Assembly (NCBI GenBank): GCA_965221545.1
Contig: OZ244901.1
Coordinates: forward strand, 3,844,001 to 3,908,000
Origin: JAJEFO01 sp022819605
GTDB taxonomy: Bacteria > Pseudomonadota > Alphaproteobacteria > Rhodobacterales > Rhodobacteraceae
Direction of reading: 5' to 3'
Length of the DNA stretch: 64,000 nucleotides
The notes beneath the pieces are model-generated. The model had not been told where the DNA came from, did no database searches, and saw only the letters and a program-made list of their open reading frames with translations. Position 1 is the first letter of the stretch. Each line of letters begins with the position of its first letter. A program made the translations under genes and the position numbers. This document shows, piece by piece, positions 8,820 to 16,652 of the stretch.

Positions 8820-9126
8820 GGACGGAACCTATCCGTGCAACGCGAATGTGCAACGGCTCGTTGATTGGAACGCAGACCCAGGGCAACAGGAGCGAAGGAC
8901 GTCAAGCTGAATGGGTCGAACGAACGGCCGGACAAGTGAATCCGCATCGCGCTGGCCGCGTGGCAGCCAACGGGGCTCGGGACTTTTTCCAGTATGGACG
9001 TCCCGCTTGATTTGAGACAATGCAGGCCATCATAGTCCGTGATATCATAGGAGTTGACTTGAGAAGGGGCAGGGCAATTTCGCCCCAATGGGCTCGCCGA
9101 CATCCGTTCCCTGAAGGAGGCCAAGA
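8820..9126. other. Intergenic region upstream of the flavodoxin-like gene
   Basis: This 307-bp gap between two divergent genes holds no supported coding sequence. A strong ribosome binding site (AAGGAGG, 9114-9120) serves the downstream gene. A GATATC-centred palindrome (TGATATCA, 9040-9047) lies about 80 bp before that start and could be a regulatory site, but nothing further supports it. Confidence 0.4.
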
Positions 9127-9657
9127 ATGACAGTATTCGTTGCGTTTGCCACGGTAGAGGGCCAGACCGGAAAGATCGCGCGTTTCGTGTCCGATGAAGC
9201 CCGGAACATGGGTCGGGACGTGTCGGTCCTGAACGTTGACCAAACCGCCTCTGCGGACTTCAGCAACGTCGAACATGTCGTGCTCGCCGCATCCGTGCAT
9301 GAGCGGAGGCACCCCCGCAGTTTCGAGGCATTCATCACCGCCAGCAAGGAGGAGCTCAAGGCTCGCCGGACCATGCTGCTTTCTGTCAGCTTGAGTGCTG
9401 CCTTCCCTGAAGGCATCGCGGAGGCGGAAGAATACGTGGTCGAAATGAACATGCGCACCGAACTCTCGCCAGACGTCACCCTCCTGGTGCCGGGTGCCGT
9501 GCAAAAAGGGGCCTACGATTACTACTCCCAGCAGGTCTTGGAGCAGGTGGTTCTGCGAGACCGCGAGTTCGATCCGGCAAAGGTCAGCGAACACGAGTTT
9601 ACCGATTGGGAAGCCATCAGATCCGGACTGCACGCATTCCTCAGCGGCAACGCCTAG
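9127..9657 (+). CDS. Flavodoxin-domain protein (HemG-like)
   Basis: A 176-residue protein with a flavodoxin-like FMN-binding fold. The N-terminal TVFVAFATVEGQTGKIARFVSDEA matches the phosphate-binding loop of flavodoxins, and the following HVVLAASVHERRHPRSFEAFI resembles the second FMN loop of HemG-type menaquinone-dependent protoporphyrinogen dehydrogenases (FDAVVIGASIR-like). Length agrees with HemG (about 180). No other heme genes are nearby, so protoporphyrinogen oxidase activity is only a possibility. It stands alone with its own strong ribosome binding site. Confidence 0.7.
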   Translation: MTVFVAFATVEGQTGKIARFVSDEARNMGRDVSVLNVDQTASADFSNVEHVVLAASVHERRHPRSFEAFITASKEELKARRTMLLSVSLSAAFPEGIAEAEEYVVEMNMRTELSPDVTLLVPGAVQKGAYDYYSQQVLEQVVLRDREFDPAKVSEHEFTDWEAIRSGLHAFLSGNA

Positions 9658-10290
9658 CCAGGACACCGCGCCAATTCGCAAGAGACAGCGCCGCCCGTTG
9701 AATTGGACCTGCGCCACCGGCCATCCGACGGCAATGGCAAGGAGAGATGCACGGGAGGCAGCTTTTGTGGGCCCAAAACCGGTCAGCAAAGAACGCGAAA
9801 CAGAATCACTTTCGGTTCGCCTGCCGAATTCGTGAGCTCCGGGGCGGACGCCAGCGCCGCTACCGGACTAAACGTCGCGCCGATTTAAGGCCGATACCGG
9901 GACAGTCTCGCTAGGTTCGGGCATCGTGGCCGCTCATCCACAGGAGTCTGTTCTTGACTTCGGGGGCCAGTACGGAAGGCATCATGACCACCGCAAATGC
10001 GTGTCTCGGCAGCTACCTTGACGCCTTCACGGATCACCTGACTTTGCGCACGATGGGCTCGGTCGGGGCCGACGGCAGCCTCGACTGGCGCAAGGCGGGC
10101 AACATTCGCCAGCAGGCTCCGCGTCGCGCCGATGGCGTGCCGCGCGAAGATCGCGTCCGCCATGAAAACAACACGTCGCAAGCGTGGGCGAGGCATGACG
10201 ATGTTCCTGCAAGGTGCCGATCTAGCGAAAACGCAAGCCAATTGCACGGGACACCGGACATTTGCCGGTCGCCCACTCCGGCGGAACGTG
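9658..10290. other. Gene-poor stretch before the decayed antitoxin-fic locus
   Basis: About 630 bp without a recognisable gene. Short reading frames exist on both strands but show no family motifs and lack ribosome binding sites. The region runs into degraded toxin-antitoxin sequence, so it may be older decayed accessory DNA. Confidence 0.4.
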
Positions 10291-10310
10291 CTTGGGTTAT
10301 ACTACCCAAG
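10291..10310 (+). promoter_or_regulatory. Inverted repeat overlapping a -10 box (antitoxin-fic promoter/operator)
   Basis: CTTGGGTTATACTACCCAAG has perfect 7-bp arms around TATACT, a good -10 hexamer. An ATG at 10318 follows at the right distance for a very short leader. A palindrome covering the -10 is the usual layout of a self-regulated antitoxin promoter. No clear -35 is seen. Confidence 0.6.
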
Positions 10311-10317
10311 AAGCAAC

Positions 10318-10452
10318 ATGAATCAGGTTCCACCGAGACGGTCGCCACAAGCGGCCGGTTGGCGGAGGCCGCGCACTTGCAGGTGATCGAAGGCAATCCG
10401 CTGACGGCGGAAGAAATTGCCATGTTCGAAATGTTCGAGCCCGAAGGATGGC
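10318..10452 (+). pseudogene. Degraded Fic-associated antitoxin (VbhA-like) remnant
   Basis: After ATG 10318 the first codons (MNQ) are in one frame and the recognisable segment STETVATSGRLAEAAHL then IEGNPLTAEEIAMFEMFE in the next, so there is a frameshift at about 10325-10330. The latter segment resembles the short proteins encoded in front of Fic genes, which block Fic AMP-transferase activity in related systems. Similarity stops at residues EGW exactly where a 15-bp inverted repeat begins. The gene lies directly upstream of a broken fic. Confidence 0.6.
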
Positions 10453-10504
10453 CACGAGCACCGGTGCCGCGCCCATATCCTTCGCCGTGCCGGTGCTCGT
10501 GGCC
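10450..10504. repeat. Perfect 15-bp inverted repeat with 25-nt spacer
   Basis: The arms 10450-10464 (GGCCACGAGCACCGG) and 10490-10504 are exact reverse complements. The repeat interrupts the antitoxin remnant at its 3' end and precedes the fic remnant start by 16 bp. It could be a mobile-element scar or a stem-loop between the two genes; no target duplication is evident. Confidence 0.75.
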
Positions 10505-10520
10505 GCATTGCCGTGGCCGA

Positions 10521-11010
10521 ATGAGTGACCGCGACTACGGCTATCCGCCGGACTTCACCGTTCTCCGCAACAGTCTTGGCATTCGGGGGTACCGGCGCTG
10601 AATCTACCGAGCGCAGGCTTGTCGCCCAACGCCTTCTCGAGCCTGTGCCGACGGGCGATTTCGACCTTGCGCACCTCCTGAAGGCGATCCACCGCCACCA
10701 GTTCCAGGACGTCTGCGCACGGTCAGGAGAGATCCGCATCGTGAAGGCGGGCGCATTTCCGAGGAACGGGGCCGGACAGCCTTGCCGAGGGCGCGGGCCC
10801 GGTGCTGAGCGAAGTCAACTACGTCCACCCGTTCCGGGAGGACAACGGACGGACGCAGTTACAGTATCGGAAGCAGCCTGCCGCGCATGCCGGGCATGAC
10901 CTCGATCTCACGCGGATCGGCTGCGCCGCCTGGCTCGACGTCTCGCGCCGCTCCAATGCGGGCGATCATGCGGTCATTACACGCTGCATCCGCTACGCGC
11001 TTCGAAAGCC
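10521..11010 (+). pseudogene. fic: Fic/DOC-family AMP-transferase toxin, inactivated
   Basis: Fic proteins AMPylate target proteins. The start MSDRDYGYPPDFTVLRNSLGIRG is in one frame. After a GGGGG run (10585-10589) the reading continues one base later as TERRLVAQRLLEPVPTGDF, DLAHLLKAIHRHQFQDV and ARSGEIR, the conserved Fic N-terminal region. Around 10760-10802 roughly 80-100 codons are missing and the frame shifts again, to VNYVHPFREDNGRTQLQY and WLDVSRRS. The Fic active-site motif HPFx(D/E)GNGR reads HPFREDNGR, with Gly replaced by Asp. The deletion plus two frame changes make this a pseudogene; the G-run change alone could have been a sequencing slip. Confidence 0.8.
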
Positions 11011-11069
11011 GATCCGGCATCCAAGGCACACGGAATGGCACAAGACCCCAATTGGAATTGCCTTGCGTA

Positions 11070-11080
11070 ACCCATTGGGT
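11070..11080 (+). promoter_or_regulatory. Palindrome upstream of the RelE-type toxin gene
   Basis: ACCCATTGGGT is an exact 5-1-5 palindrome, 13 bp before the toxin start. It shares the ACCCA/TGGGT core with the inverted repeat of the neighbouring antitoxin-fic locus. It is a plausible operator for the HTH antitoxin encoded downstream; function is inferred from position only. Confidence 0.4.
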
Positions 11081-11092
11081 CATGATAGTGGC

Positions 11093-11428
11093 ATGAGGAC
11101 CGTCTGTGAAACACAAGCGTTCATTCGTCAAGCAGCGAATCTGTTTACAGAAGACGAACTGCAAGCGGTGGTTAACCTGCTGGCCTTCCATCCGGAAAGC
11201 GGTAACTTGATTCCCGGAACTGGCGGTGTCCGGAAGGTCCGTGTTCCGGCAATGGGACAGGGCAAGCGGGGCGGTGCACGGGTGGTCTATTACTGGGTCA
11301 GCGACGACGCACCGGTTTACGCACTGCTGGCTTACGCCAAGGGCCACAAAATCGACATGACGTCGGACGAAAAAAGGGCGGTAGCTAGCCTCGCCGCTGA
11401 AATAAAATCACAATTCAGGAGACCATGA
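11093..11428 (+). CDS. RelE/HigB-family toxin
   Basis: A 111-residue protein of the RelE-like type II toxin family, which act as ribosome-associated mRNA endonucleases. The pattern ETQAFIRQAANLFTEDELQAVVNLL, then GVRKVRVPAMGQGKRGGARVVYYW and a final LLAYAKGHKIDMTSDEKRAV is typical of the group paired with NadS-type antitoxins. ATG 11093 is chosen because it gives the family's N-terminus; the frame is open further upstream into fic remnants. The antitoxin gene starts 1 bp after its stop, toxin first, as in HigBA-type order. Confidence 0.85.
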   Translation: MRTVCETQAFIRQAANLFTEDELQAVVNLLAFHPESGNLIPGTGGVRKVRVPAMGQGKRGGARVVYYWVSDDAPVYALLAYAKGHKIDMTSDEKRAVASLAAEIKSQFRRP

Positions 11429-11429
11429 C

Positions 11430-11714
11430 ATGAGTCAATTCGGAGAGGATCTGATCAAATCGATGAAGGAGGCCCTCGCGCATTCGCGGGGTGAGGGCGT
11501 ACCGGACATGCGCGTGACTCGTTTCTGCAATCCGCGAGAGGTGCGCGCTCGTGTCGGGCTGACTCAGACGGAAATGGCCCCTTTGATGGGCATGAGCCTG
11601 TCTGGGTATCGGAAGTGGGAGCAAGGAAAGCGTGCGGTTAGCGGCCCGGCCGTGAACTTGCTCCGCATCATCGAAAAGCACCCCGAGGCCGCTATCGACG
11701 CCTTGCGCTCATAG
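11430..11714 (+). CDS. HTH antitoxin (NadS/HigA-like)
   Basis: A 94-residue helix-turn-helix protein, the predicted partner and repressor of the upstream RelE-type toxin. The DNA-binding domain lies at about residues 38-75 (VRARVGLTQTEMAPLMGMSLSGYRKWEQGKR), with a short dimerisation tail. The N-terminal FGEDLIKSMKEALAHSRG is typical of NadS-type antitoxins. It probably binds the palindrome at 11070-11080 with the toxin as co-repressor. Confidence 0.85.
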   Translation: MSQFGEDLIKSMKEALAHSRGEGVPDMRVTRFCNPREVRARVGLTQTEMAPLMGMSLSGYRKWEQGKRAVSGPAVNLLRIIEKHPEAAIDALRS

Positions 11715-11978
11715 TGCTCACCATCCGGAAGTTGGAACGACTTCATTCCGGATATCCATTCACTTGGTTCGCAATCGAAGACACTGATGGCAGTGGGTGT
11801 GTGCCTTGCACGGCGCATGGAATTGTCCGGAGCTATGTCCGGTGACGTCTTGAGGGCCAATGGAGGGCAAGGCACGACTTCACAACGGGGCGCAATCCGG
11901 GCGCGTTACGGAACGCCGTGCGACCCACCTGCGGTTTTGCGGCCAGCATCCAGGACGGTCAGGCACACTCGCCCCAAT

Positions 11979-14246
11979 TCACGCGCATTTCGAGTGGCCG
12001 CAACTCGGGCAGGTCATGCAACCTTCGAGCATCTGCAAGCCGAACTGTCCGCAATTCGGACAGGCTGGGCCCGGTGCACCGCCAAGATTGACGACCTCGG
12101 CCTGCGGGTCGCTCTTCAACCCCATGCCTTCACCCTCAATGAATCCGATTTCGATCAGATGCCGCTCAATGACACCCCCGATAGCCGCGAGGATCGACGG
12201 CACGTACTTTCCACTCATCCAGGCTCCGCCCCTCGGGTCGAAGACGGCCTTCAGCTCCTCGACCACGAACGACACGTCTCCTCCCCGTCTGAACACCGCC
12301 GAAATCATCCGGGTCAGGGCAACGGTCCATGCAAAGTGCTCCATGTTCTTCGAGTTGATGAAGACCTCGAAGGGCTGCCTCCGACCGCCAACGACGATGT
12401 CATTGACGGTGATGTAGATCGCGTGCTCGCTCGCCGGCCACTTGAGCTTGTACGTCTGGCCCTCAAGCGCCTGCGGCCGATCCAGCGGCTCGGCAATGTA
12501 GACAACCTCGCCCTCCGCGACCCGAGTCGGAGCCGGCACCTCGTCAGCAGATTCGTTCACTGCCAGGACACTGCCCGTGACGGCGTTGGGCCGATAGGTC
12601 GTGCATCCCTTGCAGCCCTTGTCCCATGCATCCATGTAGACGTCCTTGAATGCATCGAATGAAATGTCCTCTGGCACGTTGATCGTCTTTGAAATGCTCG
12701 AATCCACCCATTCCTGCGCCGCCGCCTGCATGCGCACGTGATCTGCCGGCTCCAGCGCCTGCGCGTTCACGAAGCAGTCCGGCAGTTCCTTGTCGCCGAA
12801 CCGGTCACGCCAAAGCTGGACAGCGTAGTCCACGACCTCCTCCTCGGTCCGGCTTCCATCTCTCTGCAGCACCTTCCGGGAATAGGCGTAGGCAAAGACC
12901 GGCTCGATGCCGGAACTGACGTTTCCGGCGTAGAGGCTGATCGTTCCGGTCGGAGCGATCGAGGTCAGCAGCGCATTTCGGATGCCGTGCTTCATGATCA
13001 GCTTGCGCACATCCTTGTCCATGTCGGCAAGCGAACCGCTCGCGAGATAGGCATCGGCGTCAAAGAGAGGAAACGGACCCTTCTCCGCTGCAAGAAGCGC
13101 CGAGGCCTTGTAGGCGGCGCGGGCAACCGCACGCAGCCAGCGCGATGCCAGCTGTGCGGCCTCTTCCGATCCATACCGCCTGCCGGTCATGATAAGGGCG
13201 TCGGCCAGCCCCGTGACCCCCAAACCGATCCGCCGCTTGGCTTCGGCCTCCCTGGCTTGCGCCTCAAGCGGAAACCGGCTCGCGTCGACAACGTTGTCCA
13301 TCATCCGCACGGCCGTTCCGACAAGATCCTCCAGAGCTGCCTCGTTCAGCGCCGCGTTGTCCTCGAACGCGTTCTCGACGAGGCGCGAAAGGTTGATCGA
13401 TCCGAGCAGGCACGCACCATAGGGCGGCAAGGGTTGCTCGCCACACGGGTTGGTGGCCGAAATGGTCTCGCAATACGCGAGATTGTTCATGGAGTTTATT
13501 CGGTCGATGAAGATCACGCCCGGTTCGGCATAGTCAAAGGTGGCCCGCATGATCTGGTTCCAAAGGTCACGGGCCTCAAGCGTCCGATAGACGGCGTCAC
13601 CAAACCGAAGTTCCCAGGGCCCGTCCGCTTTCACCGCATCCATGAACGCGTCCGTCACCAGCACGCTCAGGTTGAAGTTCCTCAGTCGAGCGGGATCCGA
13701 CTTTGCGGTGATGAATTCCTCTATGTCGGGATGATCGCAACGCATCGTTGCCATCATGGCGCCGCGCCTGGATCCGGCCGACATGATTGTCCGGCACATG
13801 GCGTCCCAAACGTCCATGAAGGACAATGGTCCGCTGGCATCCGCCGCCACGCCCCGAACGTCAGCTCCCTTGGGCCTGATGGTCGAGAAATCGTAGCCGA
13901 TGCCGCCACCCTGCTGCATCGTGACGGCCGCCTCCTTCAGCATCTCGAAGATGCCGACCATGCTGTCCGGGATCGTGCCCATCACGAAGCAGTTGAAGAG
14001 CGTTACCGCCCGGTCCGTGCCGGCGCCTGCCACGATCCGGCCGGCAGGCAGGAACCTGAAGTCCTCAAGCGCCGCGTAGAACCGGTCTTCCCAGGCGCCC
14101 GGCTCCGCTTCCTCTGCCGCGAGCGCACGCGCGATTCGCCGCCATGTATCCTCGACTGTACGGTCGACGGGCGTTCCGTCTGCCGCCTTGAGGCGGTATT
14201 TCATGTCCCAGATCTGTTCAGCAATGGGCGCGGAGAAACCGGCCAT
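11979..14246 (-). CDS. nrdJ: Adenosylcobalamin-dependent ribonucleoside-diphosphate reductase (class II)
   Basis: Makes deoxyribonucleotides with a B12 radical, oxygen-independently. The 755-residue protein shows an N-terminal RNR domain and the core NFNLSVLVTDAFM, then ATNPCGEQPLPPYGACLLGSINLS (Asn, Cys and Glu radical residues), then TSIAPTGTISLYAGNVSSGIEP. The C-terminal CPNCGQFG and CPSCGHSKC motifs form the zinc or redox-active tail typical of alphaproteobacterial NrdJ. ATG 14246 has an AGGGGAA ribosome binding site 7 nt upstream; a longer in-frame extension has no family similarity. No cobalamin riboswitch is evident upstream. Divergent from the DUF1489 gene. Confidence 0.93.
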   Translation of the reverse strand: MAGFSAPIAEQIWDMKYRLKAADGTPVDRTVEDTWRRIARALAAEEAEPGAWEDRFYAALEDFRFLPAGRIVAGAGTDRAVTLFNCFVMGTIPDSMVGIFEMLKEAAVTMQQGGGIGYDFSTIRPKGADVRGVAADASGPLSFMDVWDAMCRTIMSAGSRRGAMMATMRCDHPDIEEFITAKSDPARLRNFNLSVLVTDAFMDAVKADGPWELRFGDAVYRTLEARDLWNQIMRATFDYAEPGVIFIDRINSMNNLAYCETISATNPCGEQPLPPYGACLLGSINLSRLVENAFEDNAALNEAALEDLVGTAVRMMDNVVDASRFPLEAQAREAEAKRRIGLGVTGLADALIMTGRRYGSEEAAQLASRWLRAVARAAYKASALLAAEKGPFPLFDADAYLASGSLADMDKDVRKLIMKHGIRNALLTSIAPTGTISLYAGNVSSGIEPVFAYAYSRKVLQRDGSRTEEEVVDYAVQLWRDRFGDKELPDCFVNAQALEPADHVRMQAAAQEWVDSSISKTINVPEDISFDAFKDVYMDAWDKGCKGCTTYRPNAVTGSVLAVNESADEVPAPTRVAEGEVVYIAEPLDRPQALEGQTYKLKWPASEHAIYITVNDIVVGGRRQPFEVFINSKNMEHFAWTVALTRMISAVFRRGGDVSFVVEELKAVFDPRGGAWMSGKYVPSILAAIGGVIERHLIEIGFIEGEGMGLKSDPQAEVVNLGGAPGPACPNCGQFGLQMLEGCMTCPSCGHSKCA

Positions 14247-14345
14247 GATGATTCCCCTAGAGCAGAGTGGCAACCTACAACAAGTTGAAGGCGGCGGGCA
14301 ATCCGCTACGATTCCTTCGACAAGAGACCCTGGAGAACACGCACG

Positions 14346-14774
14346 TTGAGTGAGCCCCTGCACCTGATAAAGCTGAGCGTCGGGTCCGAAAACGTGGCTT
14401 CCCTGACCAAGTGGCAGTCAACCCGGGCAGCGCAAGCCCGGGACGGGCTGCCGCGCCACGTGACCCGCATGTGGCCGAGGCGCGAGGCCGAACTCCTTGA
14501 CGGCGGTTCGATCTACTGGGTCATCCGGGGCTTCATCAGGGTGCGTCAGCGAATAGTGCGGCTTGACGAGGCGGACCTTGGTGATGGCATCCGCCGATGC
14601 GCAATTGTCCTGGATCCGGCGCTCGTCTCGACCGCGGCCACGCCACGTCGTCCGTTCCAGGGCTGGCGCTATCTCCGGGCGGCGGATGCGCCCGTTGACC
14701 TGACGCATGCAGACACGGATGACGACCTTTCGCCACAGCTCCTTGCCGCACTTGCCGAAATCGGTGTCCGATAG
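14346..14774 (+). CDS. DUF1489 family protein
   Basis: A conserved alphaproteobacterial protein of unknown function, 142 residues. The HLIKLSVGSENVASLTKWQ opening and the central GGSIYWVIRGFIRVRQRIVRLDEADLGDGIRRCAIVLDP with the final PFQGWRYLRAADAPVDL are the family signature. The best start is TTG 14346, as the conserved N-terminus begins there and no in-frame ATG fits. It is divergent from nrdJ with a 99-bp gap that must hold both promoters. Confidence 0.8.
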   Translation: MSEPLHLIKLSVGSENVASLTKWQSTRAAQARDGLPRHVTRMWPRREAELLDGGSIYWVIRGFIRVRQRIVRLDEADLGDGIRRCAIVLDPALVSTAATPRRPFQGWRYLRAADAPVDLTHADTDDDLSPQLLAALAEIGVR

Positions 14775-14901
14775 AAGGACGCAAAGCCCGAATTTCCGCG
14801 GATGGCCCGGAAGCCATCATGAACGGGACACTGGATTCAAAGAGCAAGTTGCGGGCTTCAGCACGCAGGGCACGTGTCGCGAAACTGCCTGCCAAGGCGC
14901 A

Positions 14902-15597
14902 TCACGCGAGACCAAGCCTGGATTGCAGATCGTCCCACGCCTCGCGTGCGCCGCCAACCCAGACATTTGCGCGGGTCTCGAACAGGGCGGCCTCGGATGA
15001 CAGGATCCGCCCGTCCTCCAATGCGCGCAGATGATTGTCCCGCAGCGTCGCGCCGCTTGTCCTGATGTCCGCAATGGCCTCGGCCTGCAGGTTCTTCACG
15101 GTGCCTTCGGTGGCGCCCTGGCTGTCGACAAGCTGGTAGTCGGACACTTCATTGTCACGCAGGAATCCCCGGACAAGGCGATGATACTTGGTGGCAATGC
15201 GCAGCCGATGGCCATGCACGGCGCGAAAGGCGGCGGCCACCTGATCGAGATCGTCCAGCGTCGCGACATCAACCCAGAAGTCCGGCACCGCGATCACCAG
15301 TTCGGCCTCGCCGAATCCGAGACGCTGAACCTCGGCCACCTGGCTGCCCCACCTGGCCAGGCGCTCGCGAATCATGTCGATTCCGGTCACGCCAAGGTGA
15401 ATGCGCCCCGCAGCCAGTTCGCGCGGAATCTCGACGGCCGCCAGAAGGACGAGTTCGACCTTGGCCGCGCCCTCCACCTCGCCCGCATATTCCCGCGCCC
15501 CGCCCGACAGGCCCAGCTTGACACCCCTCTTGCCGAACCAGGCAAAGGTGTCGTTCATCAAGCGGCCCTTCGAAGGAATGCCAAGCTTGAGCGTCAT
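14902..15597 (-). CDS. hisG: ATP phosphoribosyltransferase, short form
   Basis: First step of histidine synthesis: ATP and PRPP to phosphoribosyl-ATP. At 231 residues it is the short form lacking the C-terminal allosteric domain, so it needs HisZ, encoded immediately upstream. Family features are LGIPSKGRLMNDT at the N-terminus and the PRPP-binding loop IADIRTSGATLRDNHLR. The ATG overlaps the hisZ stop (ATGA), consistent with translational coupling in the hisS-hisZ-hisG operon. Confidence 0.93.
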   Translation of the reverse strand: MTLKLGIPSKGRLMNDTFAWFGKRGVKLGLSGGAREYAGEVEGAAKVELVLLAAVEIPRELAAGRIHLGVTGIDMIRERLARWGSQVAEVQRLGFGEAELVIAVPDFWVDVATLDDLDQVAAAFRAVHGHRLRIATKYHRLVRGFLRDNEVSDYQLVDSQGATEGTVKNLQAEAIADIRTSGATLRDNHLRALEDGRILSSEAALFETRANVWVGGAREAWDDLQSRLGLA

Positions 15598-16652
15598 GAC
15601 CCGCTCCCCAAGCCAAGCATCAGTCCGGGACGCAGGACGCCACCCACGGCTGGCCTGCCGCAGGCACCTCCGATCGCGCGGCTGAGTGCATCGTAGCGGC
15701 CGCCGCTGGCGACCGGCGGCAAGTCAGGCCGCTGGGCGGCAAAGAACCCGAACACGAAACCATCATAGTATTCGAGAGTCGTCCGTCCGTAACTCACCTC
15801 GAAGTCCAGCGATTCAACATCAACGCCAAGGGCGCCCAGGGCCGCGAAGCGCGCCGCCAGCAATTCGATCGCGGGCAGGATCGAAGGCAATGCCGATGCA
15901 GTCTCGCGCAACTCCGAGAGCGCATTCGGTGCCTTTCCTCGTATTCCCAGAAGCGCATCGATCAAGCCGATCACTTCCGCTTCAAGCGGTGGCACGGACC
16001 GCTCCATCTCCAGGGCTGCAAGGCGTGCGGCGACTTCCGCTCGCGTCCGCAACCCGATTTCGATCCCGCTGTCCGCATCCAGATTTTCCGCTGCGGACGT
16101 GACCTGGCCGAAGCGATTCAGGAGCCCGCGAAACCGCCGCGGCCTCCAAAGGTGATGCATGAGCGCGGCCTTCCTGGCTGCGCTCGTTTCCAAGCCCTCA
16201 ATCGCCGCGCGCAGCAGCCCGATGTCTCCCGTGGCGGGCCTCAGGCCCAAGGGCGCGAGGATCTCCGCAAAGGCCGCGAAGACCTCGGCGTCCGCTTCAA
16301 CTGCAACTTCGCCTCCGAAAATCTCGTACCCGACCTGCAGGTATTCCGCGTCGCGGTCGGGATCGTCCTCCTGCCGCCTGAACACTTCACCCGCGTAGGT
16401 GTACCTGGCCCCCGCCCGACCTTCGGCCACGTGCCGCTGGACCAGGGGCAGGGTAAAGTCCGGCCGCAGCATCATCTCGCCCCGGAGCGGATCGTGCGTC
16501 GTGAACGCCCGCGCGCGGATGTCCTCGCCATAGAGGTCCAGAAGCGCACCCGCCGGCTGGAGGACGTCAGTCTCGAACACCTCCGCGCCCCTTGCCTCGA
16601 ACAGCGCCCGCAGCCGATCAGCCTCGACCCGAATGTCGGACTTGTCCGTCAC
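15594..16652 (-). CDS. hisZ: ATP phosphoribosyltransferase regulatory subunit
   Basis: A HisRS-paralogous regulatory subunit of 352 residues that forms a complex with short HisG and confers histidine feedback control. It has class II synthetase-like motif 2 (YTYAGEVFRRQEDDPDRDAEYLQVGYEIFG) and FEVSYGRTTLEYYDGFVFGFF, but lacks a functional anticodon-binding domain. I choose GTG 16652 because it overlaps the hisS stop as GTGA; an ATG further upstream would run into hisS. Co-located with its HisG partner. Confidence 0.9.
   Translation of the reverse strand: MTDKSDIRVEADRLRALFEARGAEVFETDVLQPAGALLDLYGEDIRARAFTTHDPLRGEMMLRPDFTLPLVQRHVAEGRAGARYTYAGEVFRRQEDDPDRDAEYLQVGYEIFGGEVAVEADAEVFAAFAEILAPLGLRPATGDIGLLRAAIEGLETSAARKAALMHHLWRPRRFRGLLNRFGQVTSAAENLDADSGIEIGLRTRAEVAARLAALEMERSVPPLEAEVIGLIDALLGIRGKAPNALSELRETASALPSILPAIELLAARFAALGALGVDVESLDFEVSYGRTTLEYYDGFVFGFFAAQRPDLPPVASGGRYDALSRAIGGACGRPAVGGVLRPGLMLGLGSGS

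Noticed and set aside
12738..14288. A 516-codon frame antisense to nrdJ
   Set aside because: No family motif; a GC-rich shadow of a clearly real gene.
14247..14460. Cobalamin riboswitch upstream of nrdJ
   Set aside because: No B12-box-like sequence is visible on the minus strand, and the region is occupied by the start of the DUF1489 gene.
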